From Candidatus Muproteobacteria bacterium (GTDB taxonomy: Bacteria > Pseudomonadota > Gammaproteobacteria > Acidiferrobacterales > Sulfurifustaceae): 64,000 nucleotides of DNA. The translations under genes were made by a program, and so were the position numbers. Under the pieces are notes generated by a model. It ran no database searches, was not told where the DNA came from, and saw only the letters and a program-made list of their open reading frames with translations. This document shows positions 9,025 through 18,193 of the stretch, one piece after another. The stretch covers positions 1-64,000 of the forward strand of contig DAIDLH010000062.1 of assembly GCA_027449605.1 (NCBI GenBank). The letters run 5' to 3'. How positions within the stretch are numbered: position 1 is the first letter of the stretch; each line of letters opens with the position of its first letter.

Positions 9025-9076
9025 AAGTACCCTGCAACAATACATAGTTCAGATAACACAGGAAGGAGGAGCGGCA

Positions 9077-9889
9077 ATGAAAAACTCAAAATCAATTCGA
9101 TGCAAGAAGGCCGTGCTGACAGTCGCGATGGCTGTCGCGCTGGGAACCGGGTGCATGACTAACGCACGGGCCGACATCGTGTCTTTCAGTTTCAGCGGTC
9201 TCTTTACAATGCTGTCTCCCAACGGAACAAGCGGTTTCCAAAACACCAGTCTGCCGTATTACGATGATCCCACTTGGCATTATGGACTAAGAACGCAGAT
9301 CTCCGGCGGGATGTCGATCGACACAACCACAGGCGCCGGAACGGGAACAATTGCGCCATTTGCATTCGGCGAGGCCGGAAACCTCGTCGTGCACGATTTA
9401 ACGGTGCAGGCAATCGGCGATGGTTTGGGCAATCCGGGCCCCTTGATACTCGGTAACATGCTGTTCGATTGGAATGGCAATACCGGCGTCCCGGTTTCCA
9501 TTGTGTGGGATGCTTCGGGATTCATGGGTGCAATTCCGTTGCCAACAAACCAGACGGTTTTCGGTGTCGGCGCCATTCCAGCCAGCAACAATTGGCAGAA
9601 CGGTATCGTCCCGATCGGCCCGGCGCCAATCGCCACAACGACGTGGAATACCACTACGGTCGCGGGCGCGGGCTTGGGTACGGCGGTTTCCGGCACATTG
9701 CCGCTGATTGCCGATACGGTCGCGGGCTCGCCCATGATCGCCGGACCGTTCAACGGCTACAACGCCAATTTCGATATCACCACGATCTCCGTAGTCATGA
9801 CGCCAGTTCCCATTCCAGCGACGGTGTGGCTGTTTGGATCGGGACTGTTTGGACTCGCAGCGCTGGCACGGCGCAGTAAGATCGATTAA
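9077..9889 (+). CDS. Secreted VPxPA/PEP-CTERM protein, paralogous to the Cys-CTERM protein
   Basis: The 270-residue protein has a signal peptide (to about residue 32, NARA), one copy of the domain seen twice in the 5754-7766 protein (FSFSGLFTML, GNMLFDWNGN, PVSIVWDASG, GPFNGYNANFDI), and a sorting signal at 244-270. That signal reads VPIPATVWLFGSGLFG then LAALARRSK: a VPxPA motif, a membrane helix and an Arg cluster, as in PEP-CTERM/VPLPA-CTERM proteins processed by exosortases. The ribosome site GGAAGGAGGA is strong. It is the only clear exosortase substrate in the window and the presumed client of the exosortase at 18194-19777. The domain is not one I can name. Confidence 0.85.
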   Translation: MKNSKSIRCKKAVLTVAMAVALGTGCMTNARADIVSFSFSGLFTMLSPNGTSGFQNTSLPYYDDPTWHYGLRTQISGGMSIDTTTGAGTGTIAPFAFGEAGNLVVHDLTVQAIGDGLGNPGPLILGNMLFDWNGNTGVPVSIVWDASGFMGAIPLPTNQTVFGVGAIPASNNWQNGIVPIGPAPIATTTWNTTTVAGAGLGTAVSGTLPLIADTVAGSPMIAGPFNGYNANFDITTISVVMTPVPIPATVWLFGSGLFGLAALARRSKID

Positions 9890-9920
9890 ACGCGGATGCC
9901 TTCGGCAGGTACGGTCCGGT

Positions 9921-9940
9921 CGTCACAATCGATCGTGACG
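9921..9940. terminator. Possible hairpin between convergent genes
   Basis: CGTCAC (9921-9926) and GTGACG (9935-9940) form a short 6-bp stem (loop AATCGATC) in the 69-base gap between the convergent VPxPA-protein gene and prsR. There is no T tract on either side, so it is at best a weak bidirectional terminator. Confidence 0.25.
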
Positions 9941-9958
9941 TCTCACACGGATGCGAAT

Positions 9959-11314
9959 CTAAACCTTTAAATTGAATTTCCGGATCAGGTCGTACATCGT
10001 GGGCCGGCTGACCCCCAGAAGATCAGCCGCGGCCGTGACTTTGCCACAGGCATGGCTCAGGGCCCGCATGACCGCTTGGCGTTCGGCTTGCTCGCGCATG
10101 TAACGCAGGCTGAAGTCCGCCTCGTTTGGCGCCGTTTCATCCAGCTCCAGATCCTTGGCGGTGACCTGCTTCCCCTCGGCCATGATAACAGCCCTTTTGA
10201 CGCGATTCTTCAGCTCACGCACATTACCCGGCCAGTTATAGCCTTCCAGCGCGGATAAGGCGTCTTTGCTGAAACCGCGCAGGTTTCTCCCCTGCTCACG
10301 ACAGAAAAGATCCAGGAACATCCTGGCCAGCAGAATAATGTCCCCACCGCGCGCGCTCAGTGGCGGAATCTGCACGGTGATTTCGCTGATACGGTAATAA
10401 AGGTCCTCGCGAAAGGTTCCGGTACGGATTTTTTCCGGAAGGTCCTGATGGGTGGCGCACACCACGCGGACATTCACGGGAATTTCCTCACGCCCGCCGA
10501 TTCGTTCCACCACGCGCTCCTGCAAGAATCGCAACAGTTTGGCCTGCAGGGACATGGGCAGATCGCCGACTTCGTCCAGGAATAGCGTGCCGCTATTGGC
10601 GTATTCGATTTTACCCGGGGTTTGCCTGACGGCGCCGGTAAACGCGCCTTTTTCATAGCCGAACAGTTCACTTTCGAGCAGGTTCTCGGGGATGGCAGCA
10701 CAGTTGATAGCGATGAAACGGCCTTTGCCACGCGGGCTCAGATCGTGCAATGAACGGGCACACAGTTCCTTGCCGGTGCCGCTGTCTCCCAAAAGCAGAA
10801 TGGTAGCGTCCGAGGGCGCCACCTTTTCTATGGTACGGCACACCTTGACCATCTCGGGACTGCAGGCGACCACGCCTTCCACGGGATGATCGACGTTCTG
10901 CTGCATGAGGCTGCGGTTTTCCATTTCCAGCTCGCGCAGCCGATAGGCGCGATTGACGATCAAACCCAGGATTTCGGCGTCGATGGGTTTATGATAAAAA
11001 TCGTATGCTCCGGAACCCACGGCGCGAACGGCATTTTCCCGGTCGTTCTGTCCCGTCACCACGATCACCTTGGTGTCGGGACTTTGCGCCACGATTTCTT
11101 CCAGCGTCGCCAGGCCTTCGGTAATGCCATTGGCGTCCGGTGGCAGGCCCAAATCCAGGGTGACCACGGGCGGCTGATGACGGCGCAGCTGCTCCATGGC
11201 GCCTGCGCGATCCCCCGCCACGATCACTTCATAGTGGTCGAAACACCAACGCAGTTGATCTTGCAGGCCGGGGTCATCCTCGACCACCAGCAGCTTGTTG
11301 CTAGTTTGTGCCAT
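9959..11314 (-). CDS. prsR: PrsR, sigma-54-dependent response regulator of the PEP-CTERM system
   Basis: The 451-residue NtrC-type activator has a receiver domain at about 5-120 with phospho-acceptor Asp in VVTLDLGLPP. The AAA+ domain spans about 145-380, with Walker A GDSGTGKE and the sigma-54-contacting GAFTGAV loop. A Fis-type HTH lies at the C-terminus (AADLLGVSRPTMYDLIRKF). This matches TIGR02915, the PEP-CTERM-box response regulator that controls exosortase-substrate genes with RpoN. It lies 11 bases downstream of the sensor kinase gene prsK in one operon, so the two are the cognate pair. Regulated promoters in this window could not be identified with confidence. Confidence 0.93.
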   Translation of the reverse strand: MAQTSNKLLVVEDDPGLQDQLRWCFDHYEVIVAGDRAGAMEQLRRHQPPVVTLDLGLPPDANGITEGLATLEEIVAQSPDTKVIVVTGQNDRENAVRAVGSGAYDFYHKPIDAEILGLIVNRAYRLRELEMENRSLMQQNVDHPVEGVVACSPEMVKVCRTIEKVAPSDATILLLGDSGTGKELCARSLHDLSPRGKGRFIAINCAAIPENLLESELFGYEKGAFTGAVRQTPGKIEYANSGTLFLDEVGDLPMSLQAKLLRFLQERVVERIGGREEIPVNVRVVCATHQDLPEKIRTGTFREDLYYRISEITVQIPPLSARGGDIILLARMFLDLFCREQGRNLRGFSKDALSALEGYNWPGNVRELKNRVKRAVIMAEGKQVTAKDLELDETAPNEADFSLRYMREQAERQAVMRALSHACGKVTAAADLLGVSRPTMYDLIRKFNLKV

Positions 11315-11325
11315 ATGGAAAAAAT

Positions 11326-13437
11326 TTAATGCAGGTTTTTCCGGTATCTCAACAATTCGGCCGTGGCTTGATAAGGCAGATGAATACGGAAAACCGTGCC
11401 TTGACCGGGCTTGCTATTCACGTAAACATCCCCACCCAAGGCACGCACGAATTCCCGCGCTTCGTATACACCGATGCCCATGCCTGAACTGCCCTTCGTC
11501 GTCTGGAAAGGCCGGAAAAGCCGCGCACTCATAAACGATTCATCCATTCCACACCCGGTATCTTCCACCTCGATGACGGCATGGCCATTGACTCTTTGCA
11601 GCCGCACGACCACTTTTCCATTCTCCGGTGTCGCGTCCTGTGCGTTGCGGATGACATGCCCCACCACCGAGGCCAATCGGTCGCGGTCGGCGGTTACCGA
11701 GAGGCTCACGGCCTGACACTCGAATACCGGCGACGGCTTGACCGCTTGCGACTCCCGCACCACCTCGTCCAGGAGCTTCGCCAGATCGACGGATCGCCTC
11801 GTCTCTGCCTGCGGACCTTCGCGCAGGTGCTGCAATAAGCGATTCATCTTTGATACAGAATTCTCCACGGTACTGATTACGTTTTCCATGAATAGCGGAT
11901 TGCTTTTGTGGCGCGCCGCGTTCGAAACCACGAGCGAAAGCTGGGAAATAAGGTTTTTGAGGTCATGCACCACATAGGTGGATAGTCGATTGAACGCCTC
12001 GAACTGCCGCGCCTCCGCCAGCGCCTGCGATATGGCGTGCTGCGCCAGATAGCTCGCGGCCTGACTGCCGCTGGTTTTAAGCAGATCGCTGTCCTCCCAG
12101 TTGAAATGCTTGTGGCTCGCCGGCGATCGCGTCAACACCACAAAACCCATAAGTTTTTCTTGCAAAATCAGCGGCGATATCAACCAAGCGTTAGGAATAA
12201 ATTTGAGCCAGGACGGCATATTCAGGTCGCCGAGACTTCTGTACAGCTCGGGATCGCGTTCATATTCGTCCAGATTGATCACCCACTTCTGGATCTCGAG
12301 GAACTGAATCAGGGAGCTGTTCGCGGGTTCGCTGGCCGGGACAGGCAACGATATGTTCCAGAGGGCCTCGGGTTTGAATATTCCATCCTCGTGCCCGTCG
12401 CGCCGGACCCATAATATGCCGCCGGGGCAATCCATCATCTGCGCCATCGCGCGGATGACGCGATCCGGCAGCGGGACGTTTTGATCGCTCGATGACAGGG
12501 TTTTGATGAACCTCAGCCATTCTTCCCGGTAGTCGTATTTGTAGTGGAAGAAATGCTTGTTGATGAAGACCCGCAGTCGCGCCCGCAACGGGCCGGAAAA
12601 CAGCAGGATCAGCAATATCAGTCCGGCGCCGAACAGGAAGATCGCCTGCGCCACCACGCCCCATGTGCCGCCGTAGTCACGGACATAATATCCGCCCATG
12701 CCCATGGCAAGCAGATAGATGCCGCTGCCAAGCAAGGCAGAGGTATGAAAAACAACTCTCCTGGATATTAAAACTCCAGGTGACCACTGCGGATTTCTTG
12801 CCAGCGCGATGCCTATTACCGGCACGACGGTAGCGTTAATGAAGCCCCTAGCCTCCCATAACGCCGGGTCGATGCGCTGAAACAACAGCGCATCGGAATA
12901 CAGATAAAAATCGTACGCGAATATACCGCCGATACCGAAGCACAAGTACTTGATGGCGCGAAGAAGATCCAAAGGCGTGTTGCGCAGGATTTGCTCCAGC
13001 AATACAAGCCCGACGACTGCAAGCAGCAGATGACCGGCCAGCTGAAAGTCGGCCTTAGCGAGAAAAGACGGACTGACGTCGTTGAAGTGGAGATAAAGAC
13101 CAAGCGCCATCATCACGGCCGTGAATAGATAAAGGCCATGGCGTACGGTCGTGAGCCATGTGGATACGGCGCCTTTCCCGCTGATTTTGACATTCAACAG
13201 ATGCAATAGAAAAGTCAGCCACGCGAGATCTCGCAGGAACTCCAAGAGCTGAGGGAAAATCAGCAGAGTATTGAATGCGGCTTGGTAGGCGGCGCCTGCC
13301 GCCCACAAGGCGCTGGCAACAGCCGCCACTGCCAGCAGGCGTCTAAACACACCGCCCGTCCGGCATACCAACAGAACCAGCAACAAGGCGGTAAAAATGC
13401 CCGCTGCCGTTATGTAGCTTACGAAACCGATGGTCAT
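11326..13437 (-). CDS. prsK: PrsK, membrane sensor histidine kinase of the PEP-CTERM system
   Basis: The 703-residue protein has about eight membrane helices in residues 1-285. A GAF-like domain follows at about 310-470, then a kinase core with H-box STYVVHDLKNLISQ and an HATPase domain (NAQDATPENG N-box, VEDTGCGMDE, GSSGMGIGVYEAREF). Length and layout match TIGR02916. It should autophosphorylate on the His of VVHDLKN and pass phosphate to PrsR encoded 11 bases downstream. The signal sensed by its membrane/GAF portion is unknown. Its promoter must be in the 426-base gap upstream. Confidence 0.93.
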   Translation of the reverse strand: MTIGFVSYITAAGIFTALLLVLLVCRTGGVFRRLLAVAAVASALWAAGAAYQAAFNTLLIFPQLLEFLRDLAWLTFLLHLLNVKISGKGAVSTWLTTVRHGLYLFTAVMMALGLYLHFNDVSPSFLAKADFQLAGHLLLAVVGLVLLEQILRNTPLDLLRAIKYLCFGIGGIFAYDFYLYSDALLFQRIDPALWEARGFINATVVPVIGIALARNPQWSPGVLISRRVVFHTSALLGSGIYLLAMGMGGYYVRDYGGTWGVVAQAIFLFGAGLILLILLFSGPLRARLRVFINKHFFHYKYDYREEWLRFIKTLSSSDQNVPLPDRVIRAMAQMMDCPGGILWVRRDGHEDGIFKPEALWNISLPVPASEPANSSLIQFLEIQKWVINLDEYERDPELYRSLGDLNMPSWLKFIPNAWLISPLILQEKLMGFVVLTRSPASHKHFNWEDSDLLKTSGSQAASYLAQHAISQALAEARQFEAFNRLSTYVVHDLKNLISQLSLVVSNAARHKSNPLFMENVISTVENSVSKMNRLLQHLREGPQAETRRSVDLAKLLDEVVRESQAVKPSPVFECQAVSLSVTADRDRLASVVGHVIRNAQDATPENGKVVVRLQRVNGHAVIEVEDTGCGMDESFMSARLFRPFQTTKGSSGMGIGVYEAREFVRALGGDVYVNSKPGQGTVFRIHLPYQATAELLRYRKNLH

Positions 13438-13863
13438 GCGGCGATTAGCATAAACTCATACAAATTGCTTGATACCGCCCCCTATCGCAGACATCCTTAC
13501 GGCTCATTTCTGATATCGAAAGTACTGCCACTGAATTCAGTTGCCATCCATTCCCGTGCTGCTGTCATTAAGTTAAGTTCAGCATGGAGTATTCGCGCGG
13601 TTGCCTGTTTGCGCTCGAAGGGGCTTTCCTGCCATCTCTCCTCTATCAAAGGGCCCGAGCAAGCCCCGTATCTTTACAGCGTAATGCTAGATATCGAGTA
13701 ATTATCACCCGCCTATCAAGGAATCGATTAATAATATACCTGAAATCATGCGGCTACATACAAGTATCTAAAAACACTGGTTTTCCCGCCTTTCGCGACA
13801 CTTCTTTCAGCGCAATTCAACGCGCTTTAAGGAGCCTGGTGACGGAGGAGGCGCGAAAGGCCA
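13438..13863 (-). promoter_or_regulatory. Gene-free interval between prsT and prsK
   Basis: This 426-base stretch carries no convincing gene on either strand and is more AT-rich than the flanking genes. It must contain the prsKR promoter and the end of the prsT transcript. A perfect 10-base inverted repeat, GCCTTTCGCG (13788-13797) and CGCGAAAGGC (13852-13861), brackets the prsT 3' side. It is too widely spaced and has no T run, so it is not a normal terminator. Confidence 0.35.
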
Positions 13864-16251
13864 CTATTGAATCTTTTTCAGTGTCTCACGCGCCTCACCC
13901 AGACCGGAAAAATCTTTCTTGCTTTCCGCGGCCAAGGCAAGCCATTTCTTGGCCTCAGCATTATTGCCCTGTTTGTGATAGGCCATGCCCAAATGGTATT
14001 GAAAAACCGGTACCTTGGGCGCCTGCTTCACCACCCCCTCGAGGATGGGAATGGCTTTATCATTTTCACCAGACCGGTAATAAACCCAGCCAAGGGTGTC
14101 ACGGAACGCGGGTTGTGATGAAGATTCGAACCGCAGAGCCAATTCCTTGGCGCGTTTCAGGCTTCCCGTATCGCTCTTTTGATCGGCCAGCAATGAAGCG
14201 AGATTGTTTGCAGCCACCGCATTATCAGGATTTTTTTTCAAAATACCTTCATACACCGTCATGGCCTTGTTGTATTCGCGACTATCTTCATACGATTTTG
14301 CGAGCAAGAGCAACAACTGCGGGTCGTCTGGAATTGCCTGTAAGCCCTGTTCACATATCTTGATCGCATTTTGAGTATCCCCGCGTTCAGCGAAGATTCC
14401 CGCAAGTATGCTATAAGGTACATTCCATTTCGGATTGATTTCGATTGCCCGGCGAAGCTCATTTGCTGCGTCCGAATACCGCCTCTGAGACTGGTACACC
14501 TCCGCTAGTACCTTGTGCGCGACGAGATTATCGGGCGATGTCTTGATAATCTGGTTGAGAAAAGACATTGCCTTATCTGGTTTACCTTGCGCCATATAAG
14601 TATTGACGATTCCCGTCATGGGTTCTGCCGCGTTGCTCGAAATACGCAACGCCGCCTCGAATTCATGGCGAGCTAAATCATATTTCTTTTGAAATTGGTA
14701 AAGCTGACCCATCCGGTAATAGCCGATCGGATCGTTGGGATAAGCTTTTTTAATTTTTCCGAGAGCGTTCCCTAACCCATTTACATCCTTCTTGGCTGAC
14801 AAAATATCAGCTTGCGCGTTCAGCGCCATGAAATCATTTGGCGAAAGCTTCAGGGCCTTTTCCGTTTCTTTCAAGGCCGAATCATAATCTCGCGTACGCA
14901 CAAAGAATTGAGCGATTCGAAGCATGGTTCGAATATCTTTAGGATTATTCTCTAAAGCCTTTTGCAGGCTTTCTTTCGCCAGTTCAGGTTCGTTGTTTAA
15001 CATGTGAGCATCGGCCAACAACCCAAGCACCTCGGGAGAATTCGGCTGATCTTTCAGGAGCGACCGGAATGCCGCAATGGCGTTCAGTGCATCGCCTTGT
15101 TTCAGCGCCATCGTGCCCTTCAACAATAAGGCGTCGTTGTCCTGTGGATTTTCCTTAAGGACTTCGTTGACCAGGTCGTTTGCTTGACTTGTTTTCCCCT
15201 GACTCAAGACAAGACTTGCCAATTTATCCCGCGCTTTAAGGCCCGGAGGGTTTGTATCCTGATCCGAAATGATCTCGTTGTATGTTGCTATCGCCTTGTC
15301 GGCCTTGTTCAGCCGCTCATATAACGTCGCCAGCGCGAACCGTAGCTCGGTGGCCTTTGGGAGAGCCTGAATTGCCTTGAGCAGTTCCGCTTCAGCTCGA
15401 TCGGTTTCCTTTTTCGCCGCCAGGAAATCGGCGAGCGATAAATAGCGTATGGTATCCTCCGGGTCGGCCTGGATCGCGTCGCGCAACACCTTCTCGGCCT
15501 TGTCCGGCTCATTTGCCTGGGCGAGATACGAGGCCAGCCTGAAGCGGTGCTCGAACTTATCAGGTTCGATAGCAATGACATCGCGAAAGATACTTTCAAC
15601 TTTTGCACGGTCGTTTTTCTTTATGTAGAAGCTTGCCAACTCAAGACGCAACTCGATATTTTTCGGCCTGGCAATAATTCCCTTTTCAAGTACTTCCACG
15701 GCCTTCTCTGGATTATTTTGCTTGAAGTACAGCGAAGCGAGCAGGCCAATCGCGTCAGGGTGGCTTGGCTCCTTTTCGAGGACCGCGGAGGCTATTTTGA
15801 CAGCCTCCGCATCATTACCCTGCCGGGCAACAATCGCCGCCTTCAGCAGCTTGCCGTCCGCGTTGTCGGGTTTCTTGGCCAGGATCGCATCCGCCATTTC
15901 GGTGGCCTTGGCGAGGTCTCCGGACAAAAGATAGAAACGCCCCAATTTTGCCCGTGCTTCTAGATAATCGGGATTGAGCTCCACGGCCTTGAGATAAGCC
16001 CCAAAAGTTTGTTGCCAATTCTGTCTTTTCTCTTCAACCGTTCCGAGCAGGTAGTACGCCTCTGCGTATTTCGGATCGATCTGAAGCACGTTCCTGAACT
16101 CAATGCGGGCTTTGTCGTAATTTTGTTGCTCGATATAAGCCTTACCGCGCGCCAGGTACTTGGCCTTACGTTGCTCCGCTCCTCCGCAACCGGTCAGTAT
16201 CGTCGCCATGAGAAACAGGACAAATATTCTTTTGCCAGACTTTAACAACAT
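13864..16251 (-). CDS. prsT: PrsT, XrtA/PEP-CTERM system TPR-repeat lipoprotein
   Basis: From the ATG at 16251 the product is 795 residues. It begins with a lipoprotein signal (LFLMATILTGCGG, Cys 22) and consists almost entirely of TPR units (over twenty), e.g. YYLLGTVEEKRQNWQQTF, RFRLASYLAQANEPDKAE, FQYHLGMAYHKQGNNAEA. This is the long TPR lipoprotein TIGR02917 that accompanies PrsK/PrsR in exosortase loci; it probably acts as a periplasmic scaffold or assembly factor at the outer membrane. The start was chosen over one 21 codons upstream because GGAGGAATCTC directly precedes it and the lipobox then sits at the normal place. Its molecular role has not been established. Confidence 0.92.
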   Translation of the reverse strand: MLLKSGKRIFVLFLMATILTGCGGAEQRKAKYLARGKAYIEQQNYDKARIEFRNVLQIDPKYAEAYYLLGTVEEKRQNWQQTFGAYLKAVELNPDYLEARAKLGRFYLLSGDLAKATEMADAILAKKPDNADGKLLKAAIVARQGNDAEAVKIASAVLEKEPSHPDAIGLLASLYFKQNNPEKAVEVLEKGIIARPKNIELRLELASFYIKKNDRAKVESIFRDVIAIEPDKFEHRFRLASYLAQANEPDKAEKVLRDAIQADPEDTIRYLSLADFLAAKKETDRAEAELLKAIQALPKATELRFALATLYERLNKADKAIATYNEIISDQDTNPPGLKARDKLASLVLSQGKTSQANDLVNEVLKENPQDNDALLLKGTMALKQGDALNAIAAFRSLLKDQPNSPEVLGLLADAHMLNNEPELAKESLQKALENNPKDIRTMLRIAQFFVRTRDYDSALKETEKALKLSPNDFMALNAQADILSAKKDVNGLGNALGKIKKAYPNDPIGYYRMGQLYQFQKKYDLARHEFEAALRISSNAAEPMTGIVNTYMAQGKPDKAMSFLNQIIKTSPDNLVAHKVLAEVYQSQRRYSDAANELRRAIEINPKWNVPYSILAGIFAERGDTQNAIKICEQGLQAIPDDPQLLLLLAKSYEDSREYNKAMTVYEGILKKNPDNAVAANNLASLLADQKSDTGSLKRAKELALRFESSSQPAFRDTLGWVYYRSGENDKAIPILEGVVKQAPKVPVFQYHLGMAYHKQGNNAEAKKWLALAAESKKDFSGLGEARETLKKIQ

Positions 16252-16368
16252 GAGATTCCTCCACCGTAAACTTGGATTTACATACCCGGCTGCCACACAA
16301 AAACATTGCGGCAAATTATATACATGATTAACGACGATTTCCCCTTCAAAATCTCCGGCTGACTTGGG

Positions 16369-18000
16369 CTAAAGCAGGCCTCTCACAGCCAGCGCGCTCA
16401 AAGTCAGCAGCGAAGAAATATTGAGCGTGCTCCATCTGCCTTTGGTGTGCGTTATTATGATCTCGCAACCGTAAAAAACGATAATGAGCTTTACAGCCAT
16501 GAGTCCGATGGCGGCCACGTCCGGCACGCTATGCAGCAGAATGCCGGTAAGTACGACGATAAGAATGACCAGATAATCCATCGGCGTGGTTCTAAATTGA
16601 TTTTCCTTGCCGTACCGGATTACCAGGCCCACCGCCACAGCCAGCATTACAAAATAAGCGATTTCCATCGTATCCAGAATGGGCTTTCCTGAATCGATGT
16701 TGATTGTTTGCAGATAGACGACGAAGGCGGCGGTTACGTAGTGTACGGTATGCAATACCATGGAATCTTTCCCGGCTCTGAACAACATGTGCCAAAGCAC
16801 TATTGAAAGAAGGACCATCGATATGATGCCGAAATCGTAAGGGATCCTGTCGGCCCAAAGACCTACCGCCACTAGAAAGATCGGGATGGCGATTTTTACG
16901 TAACCGATGGGTGCGATCCTGAATATTCTGCGCTCTCTCAGCGCATTGATCGCTTTTGTCAGGCCGGACGTCGCGCGCGATTGGTGCGCTCTCCAGCCTT
17001 TGTGAACGGCGATGAACAGCGACAGCAGCAACGCCGCACAAGTTCCAAGGTACAGCGAAATGATCAGCCAGTCCTGCTCGTAGCTCAGCAGTATCGCGCT
17101 TACGACGAAAAGCGTATGCACGGAGTAAATAATCACCACGGCTTCATAATGATCGAATCCCAGTTCGAGCAAACGATGGTGGATATGGTGCTTGGTGGCG
17201 ACAAATGGGCTGATGTTGTAGTAAACGCGTTGCGCGATCGCCGCCAGAATATCGACGATGGGAAGACCGAGAAACAACAACGGCAACGCAGGGCTCAAGG
17301 CGGAATTTACTTTTTGCGTCAGGAACACGGCCAGGAACCCCAGGGTGAAGCCGAGGAACTGGCTGCCGCCATCGCCCATGAATACTCTTGCCGGATAGGT
17401 GTTGTAACGCAGAAAACCCAGCGCGCCACCCAGCGTCGCCAGAACGATAACTATCGTGACGTCGCCATCCGCCTGCGAGGCGAGATACGCGATGCAACTC
17501 AGGCTCAGTATGGATAACCCGCCGGCCAGGCCATCAAGGCCGTCCGAAACATTGAGAGCATTGATCATGCCTATGATCGCGAACACCGTGAACGGCTTGG
17601 CAAAATAGTCCGGCAACTGGACCACGTCCATGAAAGGCATGGTCTCGATATAGACATCTCCGTAATACACCACGGTTACGGCGGCAATGAACTGGCCAAA
17701 AAACTTGATGCGATGACCCAATGATTTGGCGTCATCCCACATGCCAAAGACCAGGAGCACCAGCGAACCGAACAGATAAGCGCGCACCGCCGGATCGGAC
17801 GGCGTCCACAACAGGATGGGTATCAACGCGCCAAGCACGATACCGACTCCGCCGGCGCGCGGGATGGGTGACGTATGCACCTTGCGTGCGTCGGGATAAT
17901 CAAGCATCCCCAAATGCGGCGCCCAGCGTATCGCCAAAGGGATGATCGCCATGCTGATGACCAGCGCAGCGAAAAACGTGAACAGGCTATTCACTTCCAA
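16369..18000 (-). CDS. WecA/MraY-like undecaprenyl-phosphate sugar-1-phosphate transferase with C-terminal membrane extension
   Basis: The 543-residue polytopic protein has the marks of the PNPT family: early DDAKSLGHRIKFF, catalytic NVSDGLDGLAGG, GDGGSQFLGF, and the HIHHRLLELGFDH loop of the WecA branch. It should transfer a HexNAc-1-phosphate from UDP-HexNAc to undecaprenyl phosphate and so start the exopolysaccharide repeat unit. Usual WecA proteins are about 340-370 residues. Here roughly 170 more residues (from about 370) add four to five further membrane helices of unknown function. It follows the exosortase gene after a 193-base gap on the same strand. The exact sugar cannot be read from the sequence. 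Confidence 0.88.
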   Translation of the reverse strand: MEVNSLFTFFAALVISMAIIPLAIRWAPHLGMLDYPDARKVHTSPIPRAGGVGIVLGALIPILLWTPSDPAVRAYLFGSLVLLVFGMWDDAKSLGHRIKFFGQFIAAVTVVYYGDVYIETMPFMDVVQLPDYFAKPFTVFAIIGMINALNVSDGLDGLAGGLSILSLSCIAYLASQADGDVTIVIVLATLGGALGFLRYNTYPARVFMGDGGSQFLGFTLGFLAVFLTQKVNSALSPALPLLFLGLPIVDILAAIAQRVYYNISPFVATKHHIHHRLLELGFDHYEAVVIIYSVHTLFVVSAILLSYEQDWLIISLYLGTCAALLLSLFIAVHKGWRAHQSRATSGLTKAINALRERRIFRIAPIGYVKIAIPIFLVAVGLWADRIPYDFGIISMVLLSIVLWHMLFRAGKDSMVLHTVHYVTAAFVVYLQTINIDSGKPILDTMEIAYFVMLAVAVGLVIRYGKENQFRTTPMDYLVILIVVLTGILLHSVPDVAAIGLMAVKLIIVFYGCEIIITHTKGRWSTLNISSLLTLSALAVRGLL

Positions 18001-18193
18001 TTGCCGCCATCCCCGAAATCATGTTCGCGTAGGTCATGGGAAAACGTAAGAACACGAATACCCCAAGAAATTACAGATTTTCATTTTGTCAGGCGTTCCA
18101 AGCGCCTACGGTGTCGCCTCGAGACATCAAACCAGAGTCACTTCCGTACATGTAAGCCCCAATTTAAGAAGCGCCGGCGGAAAACGCCTTATC

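Noticed and set aside
13788-13861. Perfect 10-base inverted repeat GCCTTTCGCG/CGCGAAAGGC as terminator of prsT
   Set aside because: The arms are 54 bases apart and no T tract follows on either strand.
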